Shown here piece after piece: positions 24,152-33,787 of a DNA stretch of 50,319 bases. Source of the stretch: JANOAR01 sp031411235 (GTDB lineage: Bacteria; Verrucomicrobiota; Verrucomicrobiia; Verrucomicrobiales; Verrucomicrobiaceae); contig JANOAR010000331.1 in NCBI GenBank assembly GCA_031411235.1, positions 1 to 50,319 on the forward strand. Direction: 5' to 3'. Below the pieces are notes generated by a model. The model worked only from the letters and a program-made list of their open reading frames with translations. It did not search any database and was not told where the DNA came from. Each line of letters begins with the position of its first letter. Position 1 is the stretch's first letter. Made by a program: the position numbers and the translations under genes.

Positions 24152-25867
24152 ATGGCGAGTATGCCCATGCCTACCCTCACACACCTCTTGGCCTCATCTG
24201 GAGTCACACCGTTCGTGGCTTTGCTCGCTGTGTTGCTCGTGGCGCTAGTGTTGCTCTCGCTGGCGCTCACGCGGTTGCGCCAGTCTTTGCTTGTCGGGTA
24301 CTTTATCTGTGGTGTCGCTGCATCGAATTCTGGCCTGCTGGAATGGATCGGCAGCAGTGGTTTGAGCGAGCGTATGGATGGCCTAGCGGAGACGGGGGTG
24401 GTGCTGCTCATGTTCACCCTGGGCATCGAGTTCTCCTTCAGCGAGTTGAAGCACCTACGGCGTTCTGCCTTGCTCGGGGGCAGTGTGCAGGTTCTCCTCA
24501 CGGCATTGGTCACTGCCGCTCTCGCTTTGTTTATGGGCATGGCTGCCGCTCATGCGGCGGTGCTTGCTGTTGCTGTCGCGCTCAGTTCCACGGCGGTAAG
24601 TATGAAGACATTCCAAGAGCTGGGCATCCCCGCTAGCCCAGCGGCGCGCACATCCCTGGGCATCGCTATTTTTCAGGATCTACTGGTCATCGGTTTCATG
24701 CTGCTAATGCCCGTCATCACGGGCGAGGCTGGTCGTGATAAAGGCGTTCTCGGGTCGCTGGCTGTTACCGTTGGCTACGCGACAGCCTTCCTTGTGATGT
24801 CCTGGTTGCTGGGCCGTTACCTCATACCCGAGCTGCTGCACGCGGTGTCGCGCAGTCGCAGTCGCGAGCTTTTTACTCTTAGCGTGCTCGCCTTGTGTGT
24901 CGGTGTTGCTTGTCTCGCCAGTGCGCTGGGTCTTAGCCCTGCGCTTGGGGCATTCGTTGCGGGACTGGTGGTCAGCGGCTCTATATACAGCCATCGCGTG
25001 CTGGCCGATGTGCTGCCCTTTAAAGACTTATTTCTCACTCTGTTTTTTGTCAGTGTGGGGCTCACCATCGACCTGAGTGTGCTGCTCGACTATGGCTGGT
25101 GGGTGCTGGGTAGTACGCTGGGACTGCTGCTGATGAAGGGCATCATGCTAGGCATCGCCTGCCGTGCCCTGCAACTGCCGCTGCGCTCTGCCGCGATCAC
25201 CGTCGCAGCCTTGGCGTCGATGGGAGAATTCTCTCTCGTGCTCATGGCCAAGGCGCGTGAGTCCTTGGGCTGGAACGAGGCGTTTTATCAAGTCTTCGTC
25301 ATCTCTACCGCGTTGTCGATGGCCCTGGTGCCCACCCTCATGCGAGTCGCGCCGAGCTTGGCTGAGTGGTTGGAGAAACGCTTCCATTTAAAAGCCTGCA
25401 AGGCCGCGCCGCAGGATCAGTCCATCTCTCAAAAAACCAAGAGCCTCTCCGACCACGCCATCCTCTGCGGTTACGGCTTCGTGGGCCAACGCCTGCATGA
25501 GGCTCTCGCCAAAATAGGTATCGACTGCCTCATCATCGAACTCAATGTGGACACCGTTCGCAGGCTCAAGCGCCAGGGCGTGCCCGTGCTCTTCGCCGAT
25601 GCCACGCACCATGAGACCTGGGAACTCGCGCGTGTCGCCGATGCCCGTCTCGTTGCTTTCACTTTTCCCGACACGAGCACTGCGGCCAACATCATGCCGC
25701 ACCTGCGTGAACTCGCGCCTGACATCACCGTCATGGCACGAGTCAAATTTGCCAGTGATGCTGATCGCCTGCGCGACTGCGGCATCGAGCACATCATCCT
25801 CGATGAGCTGGAAAGTGCTGCTGCCATCGTCCGCACCGCAGCGGAAATCTACCAAGTCATGGACTAG
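24152..25867 (+). CDS. Kef-type cation:proton antiporter with TrkA-N domain
   Basis: A CPA2-family protein of 571 residues from the ATG at 24152 (another ATG three codons later is possible; a TTG frame extends further up). About twelve transmembrane helices cover residues 1-390, including FTLGIEFSFSELKHLRR, ALSSTAVSMKTFQELG and SPALGAFVAGLVVSGS. The C-terminal cytoplasmic part (from about 425) is a Rossmann TrkA-N domain with CGYGFVGQRL and the acidic strand end IIELN. This arrangement is that of KefB/KefC-like K+/H+ or Na+/H+ exchangers, gated by nucleotide binding. No ancillary KefF/KefG gene is nearby. Confidence 0.88.
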   Translation: MASMPMPTLTHLLASSGVTPFVALLAVLLVALVLLSLALTRLRQSLLVGYFICGVAASNSGLLEWIGSSGLSERMDGLAETGVVLLMFTLGIEFSFSELKHLRRSALLGGSVQVLLTALVTAALALFMGMAAAHAAVLAVAVALSSTAVSMKTFQELGIPASPAARTSLGIAIFQDLLVIGFMLLMPVITGEAGRDKGVLGSLAVTVGYATAFLVMSWLLGRYLIPELLHAVSRSRSRELFTLSVLALCVGVACLASALGLSPALGAFVAGLVVSGSIYSHRVLADVLPFKDLFLTLFFVSVGLTIDLSVLLDYGWWVLGSTLGLLLMKGIMLGIACRALQLPLRSAAITVAALASMGEFSLVLMAKARESLGWNEAFYQVFVISTALSMALVPTLMRVAPSLAEWLEKRFHLKACKAAPQDQSISQKTKSLSDHAILCGYGFVGQRLHEALAKIGIDCLIIELNVDTVRRLKRQGVPVLFADATHHETWELARVADARLVAFTFPDTSTAANIMPHLRELAPDITVMARVKFASDADRLRDCGIEHIILDELESAAAIVRTAAEIYQVMD

Positions 25868-26008
25868 CGGCCTTGAGTTGTGCCGCATTCACGCGCGGCT
25901 GATTTTGCAACTCGACTGCGTCATCTTGTCAAGCCCAGGCCCAGGCAAATTATTCCTCTACGTCAGCCTTGCGTGTAGGCCATCTGCCCCGCACAAATCT
26001 GCTCACTT

Positions 26009-29000
26009 ATGTTTAGCTGGCTCAAGAATATGCAGCCGCGCCACTGGGGTCGAGTGGCACGCAGCTTGTTGGGAGATGTGAAGTTCGACTACAATCCACC
26101 GTCGTGGGCCGTCACGACGGGCAGCACCCTTCACGACTCCATGCGTCGCCGCCCGGCGATATGGGCTTCATCCATCGTCGCCCTGGGCGTCCTCGCAGGG
26201 GCTGGCTGGAAGGGCTACCACTGGTGGGAAGCCCATAAGCCAAGACCGCGCGAGATCGTCGAACAGCGCGAGAGCATCGGCAAGGTATCGCCTCCAGGCC
26301 TCACCCTTTACGCCAAGGACGACATCCCCAAGATTGACGCCGCCAGCATCTCCTTCAGCGTAGCCACCGCGCCACTCGATGTCATCGACAAGGACACCCC
26401 ACCAGGCCTCACCATTGCGCCCGCGCTCGAAGGTTCCTGGCGTTGGCGCTCGGGCCGCTTTCTCTCCTTTAAGCCCAAAGCCCCTTGGCCAGCAGGCACC
26501 GAGTACACCATCAGCCTCGATACCACGCACCTCGGCAAGGACGTGAAGCTGAAGCAAGCCTCGTGGACATTCACCACACCCGCGCTCTCCCCCAGCATCA
26601 AGAGCACTGATTTTTATACCGATCCCAAAGACCCCACGACGCATCAAGTGGTCGCCGAATTGCGCTTCTCGCATCCCGTGAAACATGCCGATGTGGAGAA
26701 GCACATTGCGCTCGAAGTCCTCGGTGGCAGTCCGCTTTTCGACTGGCAGGGCAAGGCACCAGCGACACGCTTTACTTTGCTCGATGGCAAAGATGAACCC
26801 AAGGCCAACACCGAGCGCGGCTACTTCCAGACCTTCTACCTGCGCACCTCGCGCCTCGTCCTCCCGGCCAAGGAAGACTTCATGAAGCTGAGCCTCAGCC
26901 CTGGCCTCGTCGCTCTCGAAGGCGGTGCCGCCTCGAAGGAAGTCATCACTGAAAAAGTGCGCGTGCCCGACATTTACACTGGCTTCACCATCAAGGAAAT
27001 CACCAGTGAGATCGTGCCCACCAGCGATGGGGAACCCCAGCAATTTCTTTTCATCGACACCGACGGCTATGCGACTAGCGCCGAGGTCGCGAAGAACGTC
27101 AAAGCCTGGCTCTTGCCCAAAGACAGCCCCGCCATTCCCGGCCAAACCAAAGGCGTCGGCGGTGCTCTCGCTACGGTTCCTGCCCGTGCTGTCCAGCGCG
27201 ACTACGAGTGGCCCAATGTCAAAGAAGTAACCCCCAGCATCCTCGCGCTGGCACAGCCCATCGTCTTGAAACCCGTCGAGATGGAAAAGGCCGAGGACGC
27301 TCCCATGGCCACACGCCATGCCTTCAAGTATCTTGTCGAGCGCACGGGCCATCTTTTCATCAAAGTCAATGCAGGCACTACCGCGCTCGGTGGCTTCATC
27401 CTCAAGGACGACCGCACCATCACCACCGCTGTTCCCGAGTTCCCCAAGGAGTTACAAATCCTCAGCAAGGGCTCCGTGCTCGCATTGAATGGTGAGCGCA
27501 AAGTGTCGATCAAAACACGCGGTGCTCACCATCTGCGCTACACCTTGGCCCGCGTGCCGAGCGCTCAAGTGAACCACTTGGCACGATTCGCACGCGGTGA
27601 TTTTGAGTCGCCACAGTTCAGTTACAGCGGCCTCGACGAGAGCAACATTGCCCACTTCTACCGCGAGGTGAAACCCGTCACAGCCCCCAATGACTACGAG
27701 GCGGTGTACAACGTCTTCGACTTCAGCGAAGCTCTCGCCCGGCCCGACAACGCCGACCTCGATGCCTCGCGTGGGCTCTTCATCCTCACCGTCGAGAGCG
27801 TGCGGCCACGCAAGGCGGAGGACAAAGAAAACAACGATGAAGATGAGAATGAGAACGGCACTGGCAGTGACCCCGATCCCACCCTCAGCAAATGGGTGAA
27901 GGTGCGCACCGAGCACAACCCCAGCGATGACGATGATGACAGCGATGCCGACCGCAGCACACGCCGCCTGATCCTCATCACCGACCTCGGCCTTATCGTG
28001 AAACGCGAAGCCGACGGCACTCGCCATGTCTTCGTCCAGAGCATCGGCCAACAATCGCCCCAAGCGGGTGCTACGATCTCTATCCTCGCCAAGAACGGCG
28101 AGTACCTGGCCCAAGCCACCACTGACGCTGAAGGCCACGTCAAGCTACCCAACGTGGAAGACCTTCAGCGCGAAAAGACTCCCGTCGCCATCACCGCGCG
28201 TGTCGGCAATGACCTCGCCTTCATCCCCTTCAGCAAACCTGACCGCGTGCTGGATTTCTCGCGCTTCGATACGGGCGGTGTGCTCGCGTCGCAGAAGGAT
28301 GAACTCGATGCCTTCCTCTTCACTGAGCGCGGCGTCTATCGGCCCGGCGACCCCATTCATCTCAGCGGTATCGTCCGCCGCCGCGACTGGAGCGGCAAGC
28401 TCGAAGGCCTACCTCTCAAAGTCTCCATGATGAATGCGAAACACGAAGAAGTGCGTAGCCAGCGCATCGCCCTTAGCGCCGACGGCTTTTTTGACTGGAC
28501 TGCCGACACAGACGAGGCCGACCCCACGGGCAAATACTTGCTCGATGTCTCCCTCGTCCTCGCCAACAACAATGAACAGCAACTCGGCTTCACCGCCGTG
28601 CGCATCGAGGATTTCCAGCCCGATCGCATGAAGATGGCGCTCACGCTCAATACCACGCCCACCCTCGCCTGGGTGCAACCTCGCGACGTGAAGGCCAGCA
28701 TCAACGTGCAGACACTCTTCGGCTTTCCCGCCGCCGAGCGCCGCATCAAAGCCAAGCTCGAACTCAGCCCTGCGGCCTTCGCTTTCGACGCCTTCCCCGA
28801 CTTCACCTTCCACAATCGTGGCCAGCTCAAAATCAAAGCCGATGACGATGAAAGCGAGAACCACGACGACGACTTCGCAGGCAAGCGAGTGGATCTCGGT
28901 GAACTCAAAACCAATGCCGAAGGCAACGCCGAGATCGACCTCAAGCTCGAACGCTTCGAGGGCGGCAGCTTCAGTATGCGAGTCGTCGCAGAAGCCTTTG

Positions 29001-32000
29001 AAGCCGACGGCGGGCGCAGTGTGCAAGCCGCTACCAGCACCCTCGTCGCCCCCATGCCCTATGTGCTCGGCTACAAGGCCGACGGCGACCTCAGCTACAT
29101 CGCCAAGGACTCACCACGCAGCCTCAAAATCATTGGCCTATCCCCCGAGTTGAAACCCCAAGGCATCCCCGGCCTCACCGCGCGATTGTATCATCAGCGC
29201 TACGTCTCCGTCCTCACCAAGCAGGACAGCGGCAGCTATCAATACGTCTCCACCTTGCGCGAGACAGCAGCCCCCGACGTGCCCTTTACCCTGCCACCAG
29301 AAGGCACCACTTCCGCCCTGCCTAGCAGCGAGGCTGGCGACTTCCGCCTGGAACTGCGCGACGCCGAAAACCATATCGTCCTAGCCACTCGATACACCGT
29401 CGTCGGCAAGGGTGAAAGCCAGCGCAGCCTGGAACGCGAGGCCGAGCTGGAACTAAAACTCTCCCGCCCCAACTACATCACTGGCGACCCGCTCGACCTC
29501 AGCCTACGCGCCCCCTACACGGGCAGCGGCCTCATCACCATCGAGCGCGATAGTGTCCTCGGTTGGCAATGGTTCAAGAGCACCACCACCGCGAGTGCCC
29601 AGCGCATCCTCGTGCCGCCTGGCTTTGAAGGCACAGGTTATGTCAACGTCGCCTTCGTCCGCGCTCTCGACTCGCCAGAGGTCTTCATGAGCCCGCTCAG
29701 TTATGCCGTCGAGCCCTTCGTTGCCAATGCCGACAAGCATAAACTCGCCGTCACCCTTGATGCTCCCAAAAAGGTCAAACCCGGTGAACTTATTCGCATC
29801 GGTTACAGCACCGCCACCGCAGGCCGCATCGCCATCTATGCTGTCGATGAAGGCATCCTCAACATCACCGACTACAAGCTCCCGCAGCCCGTCACGCACT
29901 TCATGCGCAAGCGAGCTCTCGAAACCGAGACCCACCAACTCCTCGACCTCATCTTGCCCGAGTATTCCCTGCTTTCAAAGAAGGCCTTCGGCGGCGGTGA
30001 AGACCCCGGCATCAAGGTTCACATGAATCCCTTCAAGCGTCGCAAAGACGCCCCCGTCGTCTTCTGGAGTGGCCTCGTCGCCAGCGGCCCCGAGCGCCGC
30101 GAAGTCACCTACACCGTGCCCGATTACTTCGATGGAAATCTGAAGATCATGGCCGTCGCGGTATCAGCAGACACCCTCGGCGCGAGCGAGACGCAGAGCC
30201 TCGTACGCGGCCCCTTCATCCTCACGCCCAACGTCCCCACCTTCGCCGCCCCTGGCGATGAGTTCACCGTATCGCTCACCGTTGCCAACAACCTTGAAGG
30301 CGGTAACGCTCCTGTCACCGTCACCCTCGACACCAGCACTTCAACTCACGTCCAACTCATCGACGCCGCGCAGCAATCCTTGCAAGTCGCCCCAGGACGC
30401 GAGACCACCACACGCCTGCGTTTGAAAGCGCTCGATGTCCTGGGAGGGGCCGAGATCACCTTCAACGCTAGCGCGGGCAGCGAGACCATGAAGCGTTCGT
30501 CCACCCTCAGCATTCGCCCCGCCGCCCCCTACATGACCGATGTACAGAGCGGCTACTTCCGCTTGAGCAAGCAAGATGTCGCCCTTTCGCGTCAGCTCTA
30601 CCCGCACCTGCGTAAAGCCGAAGCCACCGTATCCGCCTTGCCACTTGGACTTGCACGCGGGTTGGAGAATTACCTCCGCGAGTACCCCCACGGCTGCTCC
30701 GAGCAAGTCACCAGCCGTGCCATGTCGCGCCTGCTGCTCGCTAGCGAGATTGACTTTGGCTTCGATGCTGCCGAATCCGCCGCTGCCATCGACAGCGCCC
30801 TCACCCTACTTCTTAACCGTCAAAACAGCGAAGGCGGCTTCGGCTACTGGAGTTACGCCAACGGCGACGGCAGCCCCAACGACTTCCTCAGCGTGTACGT
30901 CACCCATTTCCTCACCGAAGCCAAAGAGGCCAACCACGCCCTGCCGCCCACCGTGCTCGAAGACGCGCTGAAATACCTGCGAGCAGGAGCCAAGGAGAAG
31001 ATCAGCAATCTCGCCGAGGCCAACATTCAAGCCGCCGCCATCTACCTCCTCACTCGCAACGGCGAAGTCACGACCAACTACGTCGTCAACCTGCGCGATA
31101 GCTTGCAGAAGAACTTCAAGGACAAGTGGCAGACTGAACTCTGTGCCGCCTACATCGCCAGCACCTACGCCCTGCTGCGCAAGACCGACGAAGCCAAAGC
31201 CCTCATCGCCGCCCACTGGGCTGCCGCAGACCACAAGCCGCAGACCAACCCCTGGCGCAGCTGGTACTATGAGTCGCCCACCGTGCAGCAGGCCCAAGCC
31301 TTCATGCTCATCTGCCGCCACTTCCCCGACATGGCCAAGACCTTCGGCTACAATGAACTGAGTGCCATCACCGAACCCATCGCGCAGAACCACTTCAACA
31401 CCCTCAGCGCTGCTTACAGTATCCTCGCGCTAAAGAGCTACTCCCAACTCGTCGCCCGCACCGACATGAAGGTCGCTATCAGCGCCCTCATGCCTGCCAA
31501 CGCGCAGCCCCAGATACTCCTCCCCGACGGCCAGGGCATCCGCAGCGCCACCTTCGCCGCAGGCATCCCCGGTCTTCGCTTCACGCTCGACCAAGGCAGC
31601 ACCGACCTCGGAGCCTTTTACCAAGTCACCGAGTCCGGCTACGACAAAGCCGCCGATATGAAACCCATCGCCGATGGCATCGAAGTGAGCCGCGACCTAC
31701 TTGACGCCCAAGGCAACGCCGTAACCACCCTCACCGTTGGCCAAAGCGCCACGGTGCAACTCCGCCTGCTCAACAACAGCCCCGACGCGCTCAGACAAAT
31801 CGCCCTGCTCGACCTCATGCCCGGAGGCTTCGAGATCGAACAAGGCACCCTTCGCCCCGGTACCGACACCGTCCCCGGAGCCGACTACGTGGACGTGCGC
31901 GAAGACCGCAATGTCTTCTATCTCTCCCTTGGTAAAGGCGAGAGCAGGACATTTAAGTATCGCATCAAACCCATCTGCGCAGGCAAGTATGCCGTGCCTC

Positions 32001-32083
32001 CCGTGTATGCCGAATGCATGTACGACCGTGGCGTGAAAGGCCGGGCTGGAGGTGGAAACGTGGAGGTGAAAGCGGCTGAGTAG
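26009..32083 (+). CDS. Large bacterial alpha-2-macroglobulin family protein
   Basis: A 2024-residue protein anchored by one helix at about 50-70 (IWASSIVALGVLAGAGW), the rest extracytoplasmic. Early domains include an Ig-like SFSVATAPLDVI region; the macroglobulin block with VYRPGDPIHLSGIVRRRDW is at about 773-792. The bait/A2M region has YTVPDYFDGNLKIMAVAVS and the thioester motif GCSEQ is at 1562-1566 (Cys1563, Gln1566), inside YPHGCSEQVTSRAMS, so the thioester is intact. It is followed by an alpha-toroid and a receptor-like C-terminal domain. Two acidic low-complexity stretches interrupt it (about 604-650 and 943-957). Bacterial A2Ms trap proteases in the periplasm. No penicillin-binding protein 1C gene is adjacent, unlike many class I loci. 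Confidence 0.92.
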   Translation: MFSWLKNMQPRHWGRVARSLLGDVKFDYNPPSWAVTTGSTLHDSMRRRPAIWASSIVALGVLAGAGWKGYHWWEAHKPRPREIVEQRESIGKVSPPGLTLYAKDDIPKIDAASISFSVATAPLDVIDKDTPPGLTIAPALEGSWRWRSGRFLSFKPKAPWPAGTEYTISLDTTHLGKDVKLKQASWTFTTPALSPSIKSTDFYTDPKDPTTHQVVAELRFSHPVKHADVEKHIALEVLGGSPLFDWQGKAPATRFTLLDGKDEPKANTERGYFQTFYLRTSRLVLPAKEDFMKLSLSPGLVALEGGAASKEVITEKVRVPDIYTGFTIKEITSEIVPTSDGEPQQFLFIDTDGYATSAEVAKNVKAWLLPKDSPAIPGQTKGVGGALATVPARAVQRDYEWPNVKEVTPSILALAQPIVLKPVEMEKAEDAPMATRHAFKYLVERTGHLFIKVNAGTTALGGFILKDDRTITTAVPEFPKELQILSKGSVLALNGERKVSIKTRGAHHLRYTLARVPSAQVNHLARFARGDFESPQFSYSGLDESNIAHFYREVKPVTAPNDYEAVYNVFDFSEALARPDNADLDASRGLFILTVESVRPRKAEDKENNDEDENENGTGSDPDPTLSKWVKVRTEHNPSDDDDDSDADRSTRRLILITDLGLIVKREADGTRHVFVQSIGQQSPQAGATISILAKNGEYLAQATTDAEGHVKLPNVEDLQREKTPVAITARVGNDLAFIPFSKPDRVLDFSRFDTGGVLASQKDELDAFLFTERGVYRPGDPIHLSGIVRRRDWSGKLEGLPLKVSMMNAKHEEVRSQRIALSADGFFDWTADTDEADPTGKYLLDVSLVLANNNEQQLGFTAVRIEDFQPDRMKMALTLNTTPTLAWVQPRDVKASINVQTLFGFPAAERRIKAKLELSPAAFAFDAFPDFTFHNRGQLKIKADDDESENHDDDFAGKRVDLGELKTNAEGNAEIDLKLERFEGGSFSMRVVAEAFEADGGRSVQAATSTLVAPMPYVLGYKADGDLSYIAKDSPRSLKIIGLSPELKPQGIPGLTARLYHQRYVSVLTKQDSGSYQYVSTLRETAAPDVPFTLPPEGTTSALPSSEAGDFRLELRDAENHIVLATRYTVVGKGESQRSLEREAELELKLSRPNYITGDPLDLSLRAPYTGSGLITIERDSVLGWQWFKSTTTASAQRILVPPGFEGTGYVNVAFVRALDSPEVFMSPLSYAVEPFVANADKHKLAVTLDAPKKVKPGELIRIGYSTATAGRIAIYAVDEGILNITDYKLPQPVTHFMRKRALETETHQLLDLILPEYSLLSKKAFGGGEDPGIKVHMNPFKRRKDAPVVFWSGLVASGPERREVTYTVPDYFDGNLKIMAVAVSADTLGASETQSLVRGPFILTPNVPTFAAPGDEFTVSLTVANNLEGGNAPVTVTLDTSTSTHVQLIDAAQQSLQVAPGRETTTRLRLKALDVLGGAEITFNASAGSETMKRSSTLSIRPAAPYMTDVQSGYFRLSKQDVALSRQLYPHLRKAEATVSALPLGLARGLENYLREYPHGCSEQVTSRAMSRLLLASEIDFGFDAAESAAAIDSALTLLLNRQNSEGGFGYWSYANGDGSPNDFLSVYVTHFLTEAKEANHALPPTVLEDALKYLRAGAKEKISNLAEANIQAAAIYLLTRNGEVTTNYVVNLRDSLQKNFKDKWQTELCAAYIASTYALLRKTDEAKALIAAHWAAADHKPQTNPWRSWYYESPTVQQAQAFMLICRHFPDMAKTFGYNELSAITEPIAQNHFNTLSAAYSILALKSYSQLVARTDMKVAISALMPANAQPQILLPDGQGIRSATFAAGIPGLRFTLDQGSTDLGAFYQVTESGYDKAADMKPIADGIEVSRDLLDAQGNAVTTLTVGQSATVQLRLLNNSPDALRQIALLDLMPGGFEIEQGTLRPGTDTVPGADYVDVREDRNVFYLSLGKGESRTFKYRIKPICAGKYAVPPVYAECMYDRGVKGRAGGGNVEVKAAE

Positions 32084-32172
32084 CCTGTAATTGGAATCTA
32101 AATCCTACATCCATCGTTAGGCCCTTCGCCAACCCTGCAAGACACACTGCTTGCATCAACGCGCTGGCAACC

Positions 32173-32198
32173 GAGCTACGGTTAGCCCGAACGCGGCG
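32173..32198. repeat. Degenerate relative of the 9.35-kb REP-like palindrome
   Basis: In the 293-bp gap after the alpha-2-macroglobulin gene, the segment CGAACGCGGCG preceded by GCTACGGTTAGCC resembles one arm of the palindrome at 9347-9412, with several changes. A second GCGCTACGGCGG lies at about 32230. The rest of the gap holds only a weak 7-bp-like stretch (about 32091-32111) and the terminator of the convergent gene. Confidence 0.35.
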
Positions 32199-32309
32199 AT
32201 TGGAAAATGGAGCCCGGCACTTCAGGCGCTACGGCGGAGCTTTGATGCAACCTGAGTAAATCCGAAGTCAACGCACAAGGGGCTATTGTGTGTTCCCCTC
32301 TGAAAACAA

Positions 32310-32340
32310 AAGGCCGCATCCCAAACTGGGATACGGCCTT
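32310..32340 (-). terminator. Intrinsic terminator of the convergent Gly/Thr-rich protein gene
   Basis: AAGGCCG, one mismatch, ATCCCA, a 3-base loop, TGGGAT and CGGCCTT form a 14-bp stem. On the minus strand it is followed by TTTTGTTTT, which gives a standard intrinsic terminator for the gene ending at 32377. On the plus strand there is no T-run. Confidence 0.88.
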
Positions 32341-32376
32341 AAAGTTGAAGCCCTTATGAGAGTCGAGCGGGCTCGA

Positions 32377-33600
32377 CTACTTCTTGGATTTTGGCGGACG
32401 CTTGCCAGCAGTGACGGTGGTGCCTGCTGTCACAGCTTGAGTGCCTGACTGCTGATTTTGCGAGGTTGGGAGGCCTCCACCTACACTCACACCAGAGGCA
32501 GCGCTGATTGAGAAGGGGCTGGAGAAATTGGCCGAACCGCCTTGGCCACCCGCAGAACCTCCTGTGCCTGTGCCTGTTCCGGTACCTGTTCCAGTGGAAC
32601 CATTGACACCGGGTTTGCTATTAGCTTTGGGTTGGGCTGGGCCACCCTTGCCAACTGGGATGCTCACGGCTGAGACGGTGAATGCAGGTGGGTTGAAGTC
32701 GGGCTCCCAACGCAAGGCCAGATAGCGCGCGACGATGCTGTTCTTGAGCTTTGCTTTGACGAAACCCAAACCAGCTCTGTCTTCGACAGTGATGAGGGGG
32801 GATGCGGTGTCAAAAACGGCAGGGTCGAAGGACATGCGATGTCTCCAGTCTTCCTTTTCCGGCAATTTATCAAACGCATAGGCGGTGAAACGCACGGGGC
32901 GAGCAGAATGTACCGAGCCGACTTCAGTCAACTCGCTGGGCTTACCGAGGTCATAAATCAACGTCCGGAATTTTTCATCGCTCTCGGGGAAGTCGAAGCG
33001 GTTGTATTTCTGAGCGAAGTTATCGCCGCCAACGGGGGAAGGATTGCAGTAAATAACCTTCGCGCCAGAGAGCCCACTTGCAGCATTCACCGATGCATTG
33101 GCACCGTCAAAATCAGCGTCGGTACGAGCACCATAGACGGAGAGTTGGCGAAGGGTGCCGCCTTTGGAGAGTTCAAAATCGAGTCTCACGTAACCCGCAG
33201 AAGCTTGCGCAAAGCGCATCATGATGTTGCGATCTGAGGCTGTGAAGACGCTCTGGGCGATGGCAGCCCACGTTTTGCCGTCAGGGCTGACGAAGAGAGA
33301 AACTTTGCCTTCGGCTCCGTCATTGGCGAGTCCCACCAAGTTGATGAGGTCTTGTTGACCCAGGGTGTAGGAGACTTCGCTTTTCCCCGCGACGACTTTA
33401 GAATACGCGTCAGGGGCATCCGAGAGCAAGTTTTCAGGCTGGGCGATTCCGTTGGACGAAGCGAGTGCCACACCTGCTACGGACGTTGAAGCAATGTCTG
33501 TGGGGTGCTGTTCGAGACTCCCGAGCCTCTGCCATGCGGCATGTGACTGGGACGCCAACGTCAGGCTTGCTAGTAAGGTAACAATGTAGGCTGGTTTCAT
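32377..33600 (-). CDS. Secreted protein with discoidin-like domain and Gly/Thr repeat tail
   Basis: A 407-residue exported protein (signal peptide 1-21, IVTLLASLTLASQSHA). Residues about 35-160 resemble an F5/8 type C (discoidin-like) sandwich, with AQPENLLSDAPDAYSKV, VSLFVSPDGKTWAAIAQ and YVRLDFELSKGGTLRQLSVYG. A second beta-rich region (about 185-310) has LIYDLGKPSELTEVGSVHSARPVRFTAYAF. The tail (from about 325) is low complexity with a (Gly-Thr)n stretch encoded by imperfect 6-bp repeats near 32565-32600, then Ser/Gly/Thr-rich sequence and a basic end KRPPKSKK. The function is unknown; carbohydrate or surface binding is plausible. Confidence 0.65.
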   Translation of the reverse strand: MKPAYIVTLLASLTLASQSHAAWQRLGSLEQHPTDIASTSVAGVALASSNGIAQPENLLSDAPDAYSKVVAGKSEVSYTLGQQDLINLVGLANDGAEGKVSLFVSPDGKTWAAIAQSVFTASDRNIMMRFAQASAGYVRLDFELSKGGTLRQLSVYGARTDADFDGANASVNAASGLSGAKVIYCNPSPVGGDNFAQKYNRFDFPESDEKFRTLIYDLGKPSELTEVGSVHSARPVRFTAYAFDKLPEKEDWRHRMSFDPAVFDTASPLITVEDRAGLGFVKAKLKNSIVARYLALRWEPDFNPPAFTVSAVSIPVGKGGPAQPKANSKPGVNGSTGTGTGTGTGTGGSAGGQGGSANFSSPFSISAASGVSVGGGLPTSQNQQSGTQAVTAGTTVTAGKRPPKSKK

Positions 33601-33787
33601 TGATTGTAGGCTGGTGACTGAGATGCCGGGAGAGTGGATTGATCTTGCTGGGAGGGACAGGATCAGGAATTGAGATGAATTAGTCTATTTGAACCACGAA
33701 GGGTTGAATAAGTAAACACTTTTTTCCCAATGCAAAAGAAGTTACTGGTATTAAAAATCTATATAGCTTAAGCTTTGTCCACTATTT
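33601..33787. promoter_or_regulatory. AT-rich divergent promoter region
   Basis: The 187-bp gap separates the minus-strand secreted protein from the plus-strand five-gene cluster. Its right half (33660-33785) is clearly AT-rich compared with the GC-rich surroundings, with T-runs and TCTATATAGC close to the plus-strand start, so promoters in one or both directions are expected. I could not assign exact -35/-10 boxes. Confidence 0.35.

Noticed and set aside
32562..32602. Tandem 6-bp repeats as possible CRISPR or regulatory array
   Set aside because: They are coding for Gly-Thr pairs in frame, are very short and have no spacers.
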